Below are positions 1 through 8,860 of a DNA stretch of 64,000 bases, in pieces. Source of the stretch: Variovorax paradoxus (GTDB taxonomy: Bacteria > Pseudomonadota > Gammaproteobacteria > Burkholderiales > Burkholderiaceae_C). Location of the stretch: assembly GCF_000834655.1 (NCBI RefSeq), contig NZ_JXQQ01000076.1, forward strand, positions 1 to 64,000, in the 5' to 3' direction. Numbering within the stretch: position 1 is the first letter of the stretch; every line of letters begins with the position of its first letter. Below the pieces are notes generated by a model. The model was not told the origin of the DNA and did no database searches. It was given only the letters and a program-made list of their open reading frames with translations. A program made the translations under genes and the position numbers.

Positions 1-14
1 TGCCCCCACCCCAA

Positions 15-35
15 CCCTCCCCCGGAAGGGGAGGG
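15..35. repeat. CCCTCCCC/GGGGAGGG hairpin
   Basis: An 8-bp perfect inverted repeat (CCCTCCCC, 15-22; GGGGAGGG, 28-35) is separated by CGGAA. This purine/pyrimidine hairpin is a common dispersed intergenic element in high-GC beta- and gammaproteobacteria. No T-tract follows on either side, so it is not a classical intrinsic terminator. Confidence 0.6.
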
Positions 36-310
36 AGCCAATCCAGGCCGAGTGGAGCAAAGACCCATACTCGTAGAGAGAGCCAAGCCTAGCGAAGCGA
101 AGCGAAGGCCCGTGAGCTCGCCGAGCGCAGCGATGGCGTACCGGTTCCCCAAGCCCTTCTGTATGCGCCGAGGAGCGCAGCGTTTCGCGGATCAGGGCTC
201 GCCCTTGTCTGAGCGAAGCGAGTTTGGGCGAGACCCCGCGAAACGCGAGCACCGCAGGTTGCCCGTAGCGAAGCGAAGGGACGCAGACAGCAGGGTCGCC
301 TTTCTTTTGC

Positions 311-342
311 CTACGTTTCTTTGGCGAAGCAAAGAAAAGTAG
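311..342. repeat. CTAC-N-TTTCTTTG hairpin element
   Basis: CTACgTTTCTTTG (311-323) pairs with CAAAGAAAaGTAG (330-342) around the loop GCGAAG. This gives 12 paired bases with one internal mismatch. The loop is the same word that is scattered over the preceding 250 bases, so hairpin and GCGAAG tract look like parts of one dispersed repeat. It could stop transcription, but it is not placed just after any visible gene. Confidence 0.6.
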
Positions 343-517
343 GTCGGCCGCCGGGCCGAGACCCGGCCCCGGAAAACAAACAACCAAATAAGGTTCATAC
401 AACCCAAAAAAAGCAGTCGTCCCAAGCAACGGCACAATACCCAAGCCCCGTGCGCCCAGCGACCAAGGCCACCGCAACGGCCAGCTCCCCCGCACCACTC
501 CCTCGGAGATCAAGTTC

Positions 518-799
518 ATGAAAGCAACCTGGAACGGCGTCACCATCGCCGAAAGCGACGACACCGTGCTCGTCGAAGGCAACCACTACTTCCCGATGAG
601 TTCGCTCAACCGCGATCACGTCACCTTCAGCAACCACAAGACCACCTGCCCCTGGAAGGGCACCGCGAGCTACTACTCGCTCTTGGTCAACGGCGAGCTC
701 AACACCGATGCCGCCTGGTACTACGCCGACCCGAAGCCCGAAGCCGAGGAAATTCGCGACCGCGTCGCGTTCTGGAAGGATGTGAAGGTCAGCGCGTGA
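518..799 (+). CDS. DUF427 family protein
   Basis: A 93-residue single-domain DUF427 protein. It shows the family pattern: an early WNG-x-x-IAESDDT segment, then NHYFP, the HKTTCPWKGTASYYSL core (about residues 46-61) and a C-terminal WYY-x-x-PKPEAEEIRDRVAFW segment. DUF427 proteins are small beta-rich cytoplasmic proteins of unknown biochemical role; no catalytic residues are assigned. The stop codon overlaps the GTG start of the next gene (GTGA, 796-799), so the two are probably translationally coupled. Family assignment is firm, function unknown. Confidence 0.9.
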   Translation: MKATWNGVTIAESDDTVLVEGNHYFPMSSLNRDHVTFSNHKTTCPWKGTASYYSLLVNGELNTDAAWYYADPKPEAEEIRDRVAFWKDVKVSA

Positions 800-1551
800 C
801 CACCGCCGCCTTCACGCCGCCGTTCATCGATCCCGCCGAACTGCCCGCCGCGCTGCGCGAACAGGGCTATGCGGTGCTCAGCCCGCAGGGCGTGAGCGAT
901 TGGCTCGGCGCGCCGCTCTCGCAGCTCGAGGCACTGCACGCAGACTGGAACGATCTTCCGCCCGACGAGTACCTGAAGGACGGCGGCCGCTACCGCACGC
1001 GCCGCCATGCGTGCTTCACCGTCGAGGCCGGCGACAACGCCACGCTGGAGCAGGTGCCGCATCGCGCACATTGGCAGCCGGTCGAATACAACGCGCTGCA
1101 CGGCGGCATGCAGCGCTGGTTCGCGCCGATGCTCGCCGAGACCATCGTGCAGCCGGTGTGGCAGCGCCTGCTGCAGCGCCTGGGTACCGCGGCGAGCGAC
1201 ATGCGCGGTGCGCCGCAGAAATGGTTCGTCGAGGCGCACCAGTTCCGCATCGACACCGCGGGCGGCATCGGCCGTCCGACGCCCGAAGGCGCGCACCGCG
1301 ACGGTGTCGACCTCGTGGCCGTGGCGCTGGTCGCTCGCCAAGGCATCAAGGGCGGCGAGACGCGCGTGTTCGAGGCCAATGGCCGGCGCGGCGAGCGCTT
1401 CACCATGACCGAGCCGTGGACGCTGCTCGTGCTCGACGATGCGCGCGTCATCCACGAATCGACGCCGATCCAGCCGCTCGAAGAGGGCGGCGCGGGCTGG
1501 CGCGATACGCTCGTGATCACCTGCCGATCGCAGGGTTTCCAGGGCGATTGA
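796..1551 (+). CDS. 2OG-Fe(II) dioxygenase family protein
   Basis: A 251-residue protein resembling the bacterial 2OG-Fe dioxygenase family that includes amino-acid hydroxylases such as L-isoleucine dioxygenase. The iron-binding facial triad is visible as H167-x-D169 (in GAHRDGVD) and H220 (VIHEST), with R236 in WRDTLVI suited to bind the 2-oxoglutarate carboxylate. GTG is the likely start because it overlaps the upstream stop. The substrate cannot be read from sequence; a free amino acid is the family precedent. Coupling to a DUF427 gene gives no further clue. There is no signal peptide, so it is cytoplasmic. Confidence 0.82.
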   Translation: MTTAAFTPPFIDPAELPAALREQGYAVLSPQGVSDWLGAPLSQLEALHADWNDLPPDEYLKDGGRYRTRRHACFTVEAGDNATLEQVPHRAHWQPVEYNALHGGMQRWFAPMLAETIVQPVWQRLLQRLGTAASDMRGAPQKWFVEAHQFRIDTAGGIGRPTPEGAHRDGVDLVAVALVARQGIKGGETRVFEANGRRGERFTMTEPWTLLVLDDARVIHESTPIQPLEEGGAGWRDTLVITCRSQGFQGD

Positions 1552-1679
1552 AGCCCTCTGGCGGCACTTGAAGGCGCCGCTGGCACGAGTCCTACAGCCA
1601 CCCATCGGCGTAGCGGTTAAATTCGGGACCCGGTTCGACTTCGAGCCGTGTCTGTCTGCGAACGAAAGCGAGGTCCGCC

Positions 1680-2120
1680 ATGTTCAATCACATCCTGGTT
1701 CCCATCGACGGTTCTGAAACTTCCATGCTCGCCGTCAGCAAGGCCAGCGGCCTCGCACTGGCTTTCGGAAGCCGCATCACGCTGATCCACGTGATCGACA
1801 ACTACCCCTTCATCGGCGTGGGCGCGGACTACGCGCTCGGCCAGAACGAATACCTCGCCGCCGCCACCACGAGCGCGAACGCGGCCCTCGCACGCGGCGT
1901 CGCAGCCCTCGCGGCCGAAGGCCTGCACAGCGACCAGCGCGTGATCGACGGCCACGTGGTGCACGAAGGCATCGTGGACACGGCCATCGCCATCGCGGCC
2001 GACCTGATCGTGATGGGCTCGCACGGACGCAGCGGCATCGAGAAACTTCTGCTGGGCAGCGTCACGCAGCGCGTGCTCCAAGACGCGACCATGCCGGTGC
2101 TCGTGGTCAAGGGCGGCTGA
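1680..2120 (+). CDS. universal stress protein, UspA family
   Basis: A 146-residue single Usp domain. It begins with FNHILVPIDGSE, the typical first strand and nucleotide-contacting Asp. The ATP-binding loop G-x2-G-x9-G-S is intact near the C-terminus (GSHG, nine residues, GS), so this is an ATP-binding UspA rather than a non-binding type. These proteins are soluble dimers induced in stress or growth arrest. The gene stands alone; the next gene is convergent, 49 bp away. Confidence 0.93.
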   Translation: MFNHILVPIDGSETSMLAVSKASGLALAFGSRITLIHVIDNYPFIGVGADYALGQNEYLAAATTSANAALARGVAALAAEGLHSDQRVIDGHVVHEGIVDTAIAIAADLIVMGSHGRSGIEKLLLGSVTQRVLQDATMPVLVVKGG

Positions 2121-2169
2121 GAAGGCATGAATAAACCTGCTGCGCGGCTCGATCTGGCACCTGCGGTCC

Positions 2170-2841
2170 TCACCGTACTTCACGCCTTCTGAGCGAAAAG
2201 CCCGACGGACTTTCGAAGCGAAGGGCCTGCTGCGTCGCCGGGTGTACGAAGGCCAGCGTGCTCGCATGCAGCAGCAGTCGCGGCGCACGCGATTGCACTT
2301 CGGCGTCGCCATACAACGCATCTCCCAGGATCGGATGACCGATCGACAGCAGGTGCACGCGCAACTGGTGCGAGCGGCCGGTCTCCGGTTCGAGCAGCAC
2401 ATGCGTCGCGTTGAAATTTCCCTGTACCGATGAGGCCAGCGCACGCCAGCGCGTGAGGCTGGGCTTGCCCGCCGGATCGGTTTTCTGCAGCGGCCTGCGC
2501 GGCCAGTCGGCCATCAAAGGCGCGTCGATGACCGACCAGTCTTCGCGCATGGGCATTGCGCCATCGACGATGGCTTCGTAGCGCTTGTGCACCTGCCGTT
2601 CTGCAAAGGCGGCGCTCAACGCGCGTTGCATGGCCAGGCCGCGCGCCATCACCACGAGGCCGCTGGTGGCCATGTCCAGGCGGTGCACGATCAGCGCATC
2701 GGGCCATTGGCGCATCGCGCGTGCGCTCAGGCAGTCCTGCTTGTCGTCGCCGCGCCCGGGCACGCACAGCAGGCCCGCGGGCTTTTCGAGCACCAGCAGG
2801 TGGGCGTCTTCGTGGATGGGAGCGAGCGGCGGCGCGGTCAT
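2170..2841 (-). CDS. RluA-family pseudouridine synthase
   Basis: A 223-residue enzyme that isomerises uridine to pseudouridine in rRNA or tRNA. The catalytic signature HRLDMATSGLVVMARG carries the nucleophilic Asp (about residue 56), and the C-terminal segment ETGRSHQLRVHLLSIGHPILGD is the conserved RluA motif. It lacks an N-terminal S4 domain and is short, so it resembles RluA or the TruC-like members rather than RluC/RluD. It is divergent from the MFS gene at 2932. The target RNA position cannot be assigned here. Confidence 0.93.
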   Translation of the reverse strand: MTAPPLAPIHEDAHLLVLEKPAGLLCVPGRGDDKQDCLSARAMRQWPDALIVHRLDMATSGLVVMARGLAMQRALSAAFAERQVHKRYEAIVDGAMPMREDWSVIDAPLMADWPRRPLQKTDPAGKPSLTRWRALASSVQGNFNATHVLLEPETGRSHQLRVHLLSIGHPILGDALYGDAEVQSRAPRLLLHASTLAFVHPATQQALRFESPSGFSLRRREVR

Positions 2842-2931
2842 GGAGCAAGCGAGTGTAGAGAGGGCGCGAGAGGCAGGGCATTGCGCTTGCTAACGGGCGG
2901 CTCACGGCGCCTCGGCTATCCTCGACGCACA

Positions 2932-4224
2932 ATGTCCGGCCCCGCTCCCGCCTCCGCTTCCTCCCCCCAACCCAGCTTTTCCGACCTGACGCGCGAGCGC
3001 CCGTTCATGCACATGTGGACGGCGCGGCTCTTCGGCACCGCCGCCTCGCAGATGCTGCTGGTGGCCATCGGATGGCACATGTACGAGCTCACCAGCAGCG
3101 CCTGGGACCTCGGCCTCGTCGGGCTCTACCAATTCGTTCCCGCACTGCTGCTGGCGCTGCTGGCCGGCCACATCGTCGACCGCCACCACCGCGGCCGCAT
3201 CGTGGCGGCGTGCTTCGCGGTGCAGGGGCTCGTGGGCCTGGTGCTGCTGCTGGCCGTGCTGGAAAAGCACGACACGCGCGGGCTGCTGCTGGGGCTCTCG
3301 CTCGTGCTGGGCGCGGTGCGCGCCTTCCAGATGCCGGCGCAGCAGGCGTTGACGCCTTTGCTGGTGCCGCCCTCGATGCTCGCGCGGGCCATGGCGTTCA
3401 GCTCGGCCGGCATGCAGGGCGCGATCATCGGCGGGCCTGCGCTCGGCGGGCTGCTGTTCGTGGCGGGAATGTCGGTGGTGTACGGCGCGAGCGTGGCGTT
3501 CTTCGTCGTCGCCTGCGCGCTGGTGCTGCGGCTGCGCTACGCGTACACGCCGGCCGCGCGCGAGCCGGTCACGCTGGCCACGGTGTTCGCGGGCGTCGAC
3601 TTCATCTGGAAGCGCAAGCCGGTGCTCGGCGCCGTGTCGCTCGACCTCTTCGCGGTGCTGCTGGGCGGCGCTGTGGCGCTGCTGCCGATCTACGCCAAGG
3701 ACATCCTGCATACCGGTCCCTGGGGGCTCGGCCTCTTGCGCGGCGCGCCCGCCGTGGGGGCGCTGGTGATGTCGATCGCGCTCACGCGGCGGCCGGTCGA
3801 GCGGCACGTGGGGCGCACACTGCTCCTGGCCATCGGGCTTTTCGGCCTTTGCATGGTGGTGTTCGGCATCTCCAGGAGCTTCATCGTTTCGCTCGTCGCG
3901 CTCGCAGTCTCGGGCGGGGCGGACATGGTCAACGTGGTGATCCGCCAGACGCTGGTGCAGCTGGAGACGCCCGATGCCATGCGCGGGCGGGTGAGCGCGG
4001 TCAATTCGATCTTCATCGGCGCGAGCAACCAGCTGGGCGAATTCGAATCGGGCGCCACGGCCGCGCTGCTCGGGCCCGTGGGGTCGGTGGTGGTCGGCGG
4101 CGTGGGAACGATGCTGGTGGCGCTGACGTGGTTCAAGCTGTTCCCGTCGCTCGCGCACCGCGATCGCCTCGTGGTGGCAATGCCTGCAGCCGTCAAGCCC
4201 GCTGCACCCGCCGCACCGGTCTAG
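2932..4224 (+). CDS. MFS transporter, MFS_3/EntS-like
   Basis: A 430-residue inner-membrane transporter with about 12 hydrophobic segments. The loop-2/3 motif GHIVDRHHRGRI is the MFS motif A equivalent, and the family is the MFS_3 group that contains enterobactin exporter EntS and related multidrug exporters. I chose the ATG at 2932 because the mature-looking sequence (SFSDLTRERPFMHMWTARLF) follows at once; the same frame stays open upstream to 2587, but that part is antisense to the pseudouridine synthase. The stop overlaps the stop of the convergent ferredoxin gene by 3 bases. Substrate unknown. Confidence 0.88.
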   Translation: MSGPAPASASSPQPSFSDLTRERPFMHMWTARLFGTAASQMLLVAIGWHMYELTSSAWDLGLVGLYQFVPALLLALLAGHIVDRHHRGRIVAACFAVQGLVGLVLLLAVLEKHDTRGLLLGLSLVLGAVRAFQMPAQQALTPLLVPPSMLARAMAFSSAGMQGAIIGGPALGGLLFVAGMSVVYGASVAFFVVACALVLRLRYAYTPAAREPVTLATVFAGVDFIWKRKPVLGAVSLDLFAVLLGGAVALLPIYAKDILHTGPWGLGLLRGAPAVGALVMSIALTRRPVERHVGRTLLLAIGLFGLCMVVFGISRSFIVSLVALAVSGGADMVNVVIRQTLVQLETPDAMRGRVSAVNSIFIGASNQLGEFESGATAALLGPVGSVVVGGVGTMLVALTWFKLFPSLAHRDRLVVAMPAAVKPAAPAAPV

Positions 4225-4502
4225 AACACCGAAAAGGCTTTCGGCGCGTCGAGCGTGAGGTCGTCCAGCGCCTCGGCCACGCAGGGGAGGATCCAGCCCT
4301 CGTCTTTTTCGTCGGCGCTCAGGCCGGGCCATTCGATGATGTGGCGCACGTGGCCCGACACCAGTTGGCAGATGCAGGTGCGGCACGTGCCGTTGCGGCA
4401 GGAACTCGGCAGTTCGATGCCGGCGGCCTCGGCCGCCTTCAGGAGCGTGGTGCCCGTCTCGGTCTCGAAGTCGAGGCCCGTGGGCTCGAGTCGGACCTTC
4501 AT
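4221..4502 (-). CDS. 2Fe-2S ferredoxin (plant/adrenodoxin-type fold)
   Basis: A 93-residue electron carrier. Cluster ligands are clear: C-x4-C-x2-C in SSCRNGTCRTC and a fourth Cys in GWILPCVAEA, the spacing of plant-type [2Fe-2S] ferredoxins. I start at the ATG at 4502 (MKVRLEPTG), which overlaps the TGA of the upstream VF530 gene (4499-4501) in an ATGA arrangement; a longer frame exists, but its extra 30 residues are low-complexity. It is the last gene of an overlapping minus-strand trio. Its redox partner is unknown. Confidence 0.9.
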   Translation of the reverse strand: MKVRLEPTGLDFETETGTTLLKAAEAAGIELPSSCRNGTCRTCICQLVSGHVRHIIEWPGLSADEKDEGWILPCVAEALDDLTLDAPKAFSVF

Positions 4503-4801
4503 TCGCGGGGAGGCTGTTGTTGTTGCTGCTGCTCGCGGCGCTGTTCGCGCAGCATGAAGAGATAGAGGCTCTCGACCTTCTCGCGCGCCCACGGCGTCTT
4601 GCGCAGGAATTTGAGGCTGGAGCCCACGCTCGGGTCGATCTGGAAGCAGCGGATGGGAACGAGTTCGCCGAGGTGTTCCCAGCCGTACCAGTCGGCCAGG
4701 GAGGTGACGATGGCCTCCAGCGTGAGCCCGTGCAGCGGGTTGCGGGGCTGCGCCGGCTTGGCGGGGGGCGGTGAGCCCCCGGCCGGTGCCTCGCCGGTCA
4801 C
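4499..4801 (-). CDS. VF530 family (DUF2132) protein
   Basis: A 100-residue protein. Residues about 20-85 match the VF530 family: NPLHGLTLEAIVTSLADWYGWEHLGELVPIRCF, then DPSVGSSLKFLRKTPWAREKVESLYL. The fold is a small helical domain described as DNA-binding-like; the function is not established. The C-terminal tail is a Gln run (REQRREQ then six Q) encoded by CAG/CAA triplets. The GTG start overlaps the upstream stop (GTGA, 4798-4801), so translation is probably coupled to the 49-residue protein. Confidence 0.85.
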   Translation of the reverse strand: MTGEAPAGGSPPPAKPAQPRNPLHGLTLEAIVTSLADWYGWEHLGELVPIRCFQIDPSVGSSLKFLRKTPWAREKVESLYLFMLREQRREQQQQQQPPRE

Positions 4802-4947
4802 TTGTTCTTGAGCTTGCCGCGCGGAATCACCGCGGTGGTGATCGTGCGGACCGGCTCGATGCCGCCGGTGCCCACGGGCTTGGGCGGCGAGGTGTCCTTC
4901 TTCGGTTTCTTGGCTTCCTTGGTGCTGCGTTGCTGACTCTTTGCCAT
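4798..4947 (-). CDS. 49-residue basic protein, first gene of an overlapping trio
   Basis: A short gene. It reads MAKSQQRSTKEAKKPKKDT, then a Pro/Gly linker, then TGGIEPVRTITTAVIPRGKL and a basic end. The ATG at 4947 has a good ribosome binding site (GGAG seven bases upstream). Its stop overlaps the GTG of the VF530 gene, which itself overlaps the ferredoxin gene, so the three form one operon. The N-terminal half is Lys-rich and probably disordered; the C-terminal half is conserved-looking. I do not recognise a family. Being first in an operon with a possible DNA-binding protein, it may bind nucleic acid, but that is inference. Confidence 0.75.
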   Translation of the reverse strand: MAKSQQRSTKEAKKPKKDTSPPKPVGTGGIEPVRTITTAVIPRGKLKNK

Positions 4948-5033
4948 GACTTTTCTCCAGTTGATGCTACGGATGCAGCGGGCAGTTTAGCGGTGCGGCG
5001 ACAATAGCCGGTTCCATCCGATTTCCCGCATTC

Positions 5034-5552
5034 ATGTCCGATTACGAAGTTCGCCCCGCCACGATGCGCGACGCCAAGGCCGTCGCCGAAGTCCATGCCC
5101 TGGCCGCCAAGGCCGCCTACGAAGGCATCCTCCCCGAAGAAGAGCTGCGCACGCTGGCCCCCGCCACCCGCGAAGCCAAGTGGCGCGAAGCCATCGAATA
5201 CAGCGAACCGCAGGTGCAGGTGGCCACCCTCGGCAGCGAGATCGTCGGCTTCGTCGGCTTCGACCGTTCGCGCGACCCCAAGACGCCGTCCACCACGGGC
5301 GAGATCTGGGCCATCTACGTCAAACCCGAGCACTGGGGCAAGGGCGTGGGCGTCGCCCTCTGGGACGCCGCGCGCGAAGGCCTCGAGGAAGAGGGCTGCA
5401 CCAACGTCACCATCTGGGTACCCATTCGCAACGACCGCGCCATGCGCTTCCACGAACTCGCGGGCTTCAAGCGCGAGATGAAGACCGCCAAGACCACGCT
5501 GCTGGGCACCGTGCGCATCGAGGAAATCCGCCTCAAGCGGACCGTCGCCTGA
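5034..5552 (+). CDS. GNAT family N-acetyltransferase
   Basis: A 172-residue acetyl-CoA-dependent N-acetyltransferase. The acetyl-CoA binding motif A is visible at about residues 96-108 (VKPEHWGKGVGVALWD), followed by the helix and the C-terminal VPIRNDRAMRFHELAGFKRE segment. The sequence resembles the RimI/PhnO-type stand-alone GNATs, which act on diverse amines or protein N-termini; the substrate is not predictable. The PepSY membrane protein gene starts 4 bp after its stop, so the two are likely cotranscribed. Confidence 0.9.
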   Translation: MSDYEVRPATMRDAKAVAEVHALAAKAAYEGILPEEELRTLAPATREAKWREAIEYSEPQVQVATLGSEIVGFVGFDRSRDPKTPSTTGEIWAIYVKPEHWGKGVGVALWDAAREGLEEEGCTNVTIWVPIRNDRAMRFHELAGFKREMKTAKTTLLGTVRIEEIRLKRTVA

Positions 5553-5556
5553 TCCG

Positions 5557-6252
5557 ATGACGACGCCGACTGCGCCGGAAGCCGGCCACAGCAACCACGC
5601 CGCGCGGGTGCTTGCGCACCAGCGCCGCACGACCCTCGTGCAGTGGATTCGCCGCACCCACGGCTGGTTCGGCCTCTGGGGCGCGGTGCTGGGGCTCCTG
5701 TTCGGTTTCAGCGGCATCTGGCTCAACCACCGCAACGTACTCAAGCTGCCTCAGGCCCAGGAGCGCACGCGCGCCCAGCTGGCGCTGCCCGATCCGGTGC
5801 CCGCAACGCCCGAGGCGATGAGCCAGTGGCTGCAGGGCGCGCTGCGCATGAGCGGGCCGCCCAATTCGTCGCGCATCGAGCCCGCCAAACCGGTGGCCTG
5901 GGCCGACAAGAGCGACAAGTCGGCGCCCGCACTCACGCAGCCGGCGCACTGGGTGTTCAACTTCGGCGGCCCCAACGCGACCGTGCAGGCCGACTACTGG
6001 CAGGGCAACCGCTCGGTCGGGGTCAACACCACGCACAACGGCTTCGTCGCCACGCTCACCAGCATGCACAAGGGCGGCGGCATGCCGCTCGCGTGGATCC
6101 TGCTGGTCGACACGCTGGCCGGCAGCCTGATCTTCCTGTCGATTTCGGGCGTGGCGCTGTGGATGCTCACGCACCGCCGCCGCCGCGTGGGGCTCGCGCT
6201 GTTCGGCGCGTCGCTGGCAGCGATGCTCGCCATCGCTTTCAGCGCCCTCTGA
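5557..6252 (+). CDS. PepSY-associated membrane protein
   Basis: A 231-residue membrane protein of the PepSY-associated TM family. A first helix (about residues 38-57, LWGAVLGLLFGFSGIWLNH) is followed by a periplasmic domain (about 60-175) and two closely spaced C-terminal helices (LAWILLVDTLAGSLIFLSISGVALWML; LALFGASLAAMLAIAFSAL). Relatives are often near iron uptake or respiratory genes and may act in periplasmic reduction or metal handling. It is shorter than full PepSY_TM proteins (about 400 residues). The partner GNAT gene gives no functional clue. Confidence 0.82.
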   Translation: MTTPTAPEAGHSNHAARVLAHQRRTTLVQWIRRTHGWFGLWGAVLGLLFGFSGIWLNHRNVLKLPQAQERTRAQLALPDPVPATPEAMSQWLQGALRMSGPPNSSRIEPAKPVAWADKSDKSAPALTQPAHWVFNFGGPNATVQADYWQGNRSVGVNTTHNGFVATLTSMHKGGGMPLAWILLVDTLAGSLIFLSISGVALWMLTHRRRRVGLALFGASLAAMLAIAFSAL

Positions 6253-6345
6253 CCGGTGCCCCGGGGCTGCCGCATACGGTTATTGCCTGTGCCGGCGGCC
6301 GCTGCGGCTAAGCTCGCCGATTCTTTTTCAGACTGACCTTTTCAC

Positions 6346-7254
<909 letters not shown>

Positions 7255-7282
7255 GCCTGCCGCACGCACGCTCCTTGCGATG

Positions 7283-7306
7283 AACCCGACGAAAGGCGGG
7301 TTTTTT
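7283..7306 (+). terminator. intrinsic terminator after the DUF808 gene
   Basis: AACCCGAC-GAAA-GGCGGGTT forms a stem with a GAAA tetraloop and one A-G mismatch. Six T follow (7301-7306), two of them shared with the 3' arm of the stem. It lies 28 bp after the stop at 7254 and just before the stop of the minus-strand gene at 7310. In reverse orientation there is no T-run, so it acts mainly on the plus strand. Confidence 0.85.
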
Positions 7307-7309
7307 CTT

Positions 7310-7525
7310 TCAGGGGCGCTGCTGCTTGTTGCGCTGGAACAGCCCGACGCCGACCAGCGCGATGCCCAGCACCAGCGCGAACCAGCCGACGATGTACGCG
7401 CCCGCCACCATCTCGAACCAGCGCGTGCCCTGCAGGAAGCGCGGCGCCAGCAGGACGGCGGCGCCGATGACCAGACAGAGAATGCCGCGTTCGAGCGTGC
7501 GGAGGGTGCGTTGGGGTTTGGCCAT
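7310..7525 (-). CDS. small two-helix membrane protein
   Basis: A 71-residue hypothetical protein with two predicted membrane helices (about residues 13-31, ERGILCLVIGAAVLLAPRFL; about 40-64, AGAYIVGWFALVLGIALVGVGLF). Both ends are basic (MAKPQRTLRTLER; FQRNKQQRP). It starts with ATG at 7525 and lies 37 bp after the YncE-like lipoprotein gene on the same strand, so cotranscription is likely. I do not recognise a family; the topology suggests a small inner-membrane protein. Confidence 0.68.
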   Translation of the reverse strand: MAKPQRTLRTLERGILCLVIGAAVLLAPRFLQGTRWFEMVAGAYIVGWFALVLGIALVGVGLFQRNKQQRP

Positions 7526-7562
7526 GGCGTGTGGTTTCAGTCGGTCTGTGCGGTGAGGCGGA

Positions 7563-8759
7563 TCAGTGCGTCATTGTCCCGCGCATCGCGGCCGGGTGAC
7601 CCTGCAACGGAACCGATTTCCCCGTCGGCACCAGCGTGTCGCCATCGACGCGCAGGATCGTGATGTCCTGGTCGATGAAATTGCCCACGTAGAGGTACTT
7701 GCCGTCCGCGCTCCATACCGCGCCTTCGGGCAGGCCGCGCACCACCACCTCGTTGGCGCGCGTGACCTTCTTGCCGTCGATCTTGAGCAGCACCACCGAG
7801 CCGTTGCGGTTGTAGAAGTACGCGTTCTTGGCCGAATTGCTGCCGCGCAGGATCACCGCCACCGCGTGCCTGCCGGTCGGGCTCACCGCGAGGCCTTCGG
7901 GGCCGTCGCCGACCACGACCTTGTCGATCACGCGCGGCGGCGTGGCTTCCATGTCGATCACGCTCACGGTGTCGACCTGCCCGTCCGATGCGCCGGAGTT
8001 GCCGTTGTCGGCCGTGAGCGCGAGCTTGCCGTCGGGCGTCACGTCCACGTTGTAGGGCCAGAGGCCCGCCGCGAGGTCGACCTTGTTGTAGCTGACCTTC
8101 TCGCCGTCCACTTCGAGCAGCGCGATCTTGTGGGTCGGAAACTTGGCGGCCAGGGCTCGCTTGCCGTCGGGCGTGAAGCGCACGTGCGCCACCGAATCGT
8201 TCATGGCCACGGTGTCGATGAGCGTCACCTTCTTGCCCGCGATGCGCAGCACGCTCACCGAGTTGTCGGCGCGGTTGGCCACCAGCGCGAGCGTGCCCGC
8301 GCGGTTGATCGACAGGCCCGACGGTTGCTTGCCCACGGCGAGCGTATCGATCAGCTTGGGTGGCGTCGCGGTCAGGTCGACCACGAAAAGGCGGTTGTCG
8401 GGCACCTGCTTTCGCACGCCGTTTTCCTCGACCACGTTGAGCGAGTTGGCGACCAGCGCGAGCGTTTCGCCGGGCGTGATCGCCAGGTTGGTCGGCGGGC
8501 CGGCGATGGTGTTGTCCAGCTGCAGCGTGCCGACCAGCTTGGGCGCGAGCGGGTCGGTGCCGATGTCCAGCACCTGCACCGTGTCGCGCCCCATGGGGGC
8601 GAGGATGACCGCGCCCGCGTCGCTCCACGACTGCTTCTCGTCGTTGGCCACGACCATCAGCTGGCGCTGCGGTACGGTGGGGGTGAGGTTGGTGCAGCCC
8701 GGGAGCGCGGCCAGGGCGGCCAGCGCAAGGGCGGCCAAAGCGGCCGGTTGGAACTTCAT
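7563..8759 (-). CDS. YncE-like beta-propeller lipoprotein
   Basis: A 398-residue exported protein. The start at 8759 gives a lipoprotein signal peptide (MKFQPAALAALALAALAALPGC, in parts): an Ala/Leu-rich core and the lipobox LPGC at about residues 19-22. The rest is a seven-bladed propeller of the YncE/40-residue YVTN type with repeated blocks such as GLSINRAGTLALVANRADNS and VRFTPDGKRALAAKF. Such proteins are periplasmic or outer-membrane scaffolds with binding roles, some metal-linked. The frame is open 40 codons further upstream, but that stretch lacks a signal peptide. Ligand unknown. Confidence 0.87.
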   Translation of the reverse strand: MKFQPAALAALALAALAALPGCTNLTPTVPQRQLMVVANDEKQSWSDAGAVILAPMGRDTVQVLDIGTDPLAPKLVGTLQLDNTIAGPPTNLAITPGETLALVANSLNVVEENGVRKQVPDNRLFVVDLTATPPKLIDTLAVGKQPSGLSINRAGTLALVANRADNSVSVLRIAGKKVTLIDTVAMNDSVAHVRFTPDGKRALAAKFPTHKIALLEVDGEKVSYNKVDLAAGLWPYNVDVTPDGKLALTADNGNSGASDGQVDTVSVIDMEATPPRVIDKVVVGDGPEGLAVSPTGRHAVAVILRGSNSAKNAYFYNRNGSVVLLKIDGKKVTRANEVVVRGLPEGAVWSADGKYLYVGNFIDQDITILRVDGDTLVPTGKSVPLQGHPAAMRGTMTH

Positions 8760-8860
8760 GGTGCGTGTCTCCGTTGTTGTGTCGTTGTTGCGCGGGCCCT
8801 GGGGGCCGCTGCGCATCGTAGCGGCACAATCGTTCGCCCCAACACCCCAGAGCAACCCGC

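Larger units (their letters stand above)
1..517. other. gene-free stretch with degenerate GCGAAG repeats
   Basis: I see no convincing gene here. The stretch is full of degenerate GCGAAG/GAGCGAAGCGAG words (about 84-105, 205-220 and 265-280) and two good hairpins (separate entries). Short open frames exist on both strands, but they are Arg/Ser-rich, lack ribosome binding sites and resemble no family I know. The pattern is typical of dispersed intergenic repeats in Comamonadaceae and Xanthomonas genomes. About 360-517 is less repetitive and probably holds the promoter of the DUF427 gene. Confidence 0.7.

Noticed and set aside
52..521. Short open frames of 66-96 codons on both strands in the first 521 bases
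   Set aside because: They lie in GCGAAG-type repeats, have Arg/Ser-rich translations and no ribosome binding sites. They resemble over-annotated frames of dispersed repeats.
2587..2931. N-terminal extension of the MFS gene
   Set aside because: The 115 extra codons are antisense to the pseudouridine synthase and are not membrane-protein-like; the ATG at 2932 gives a normal MFS start.
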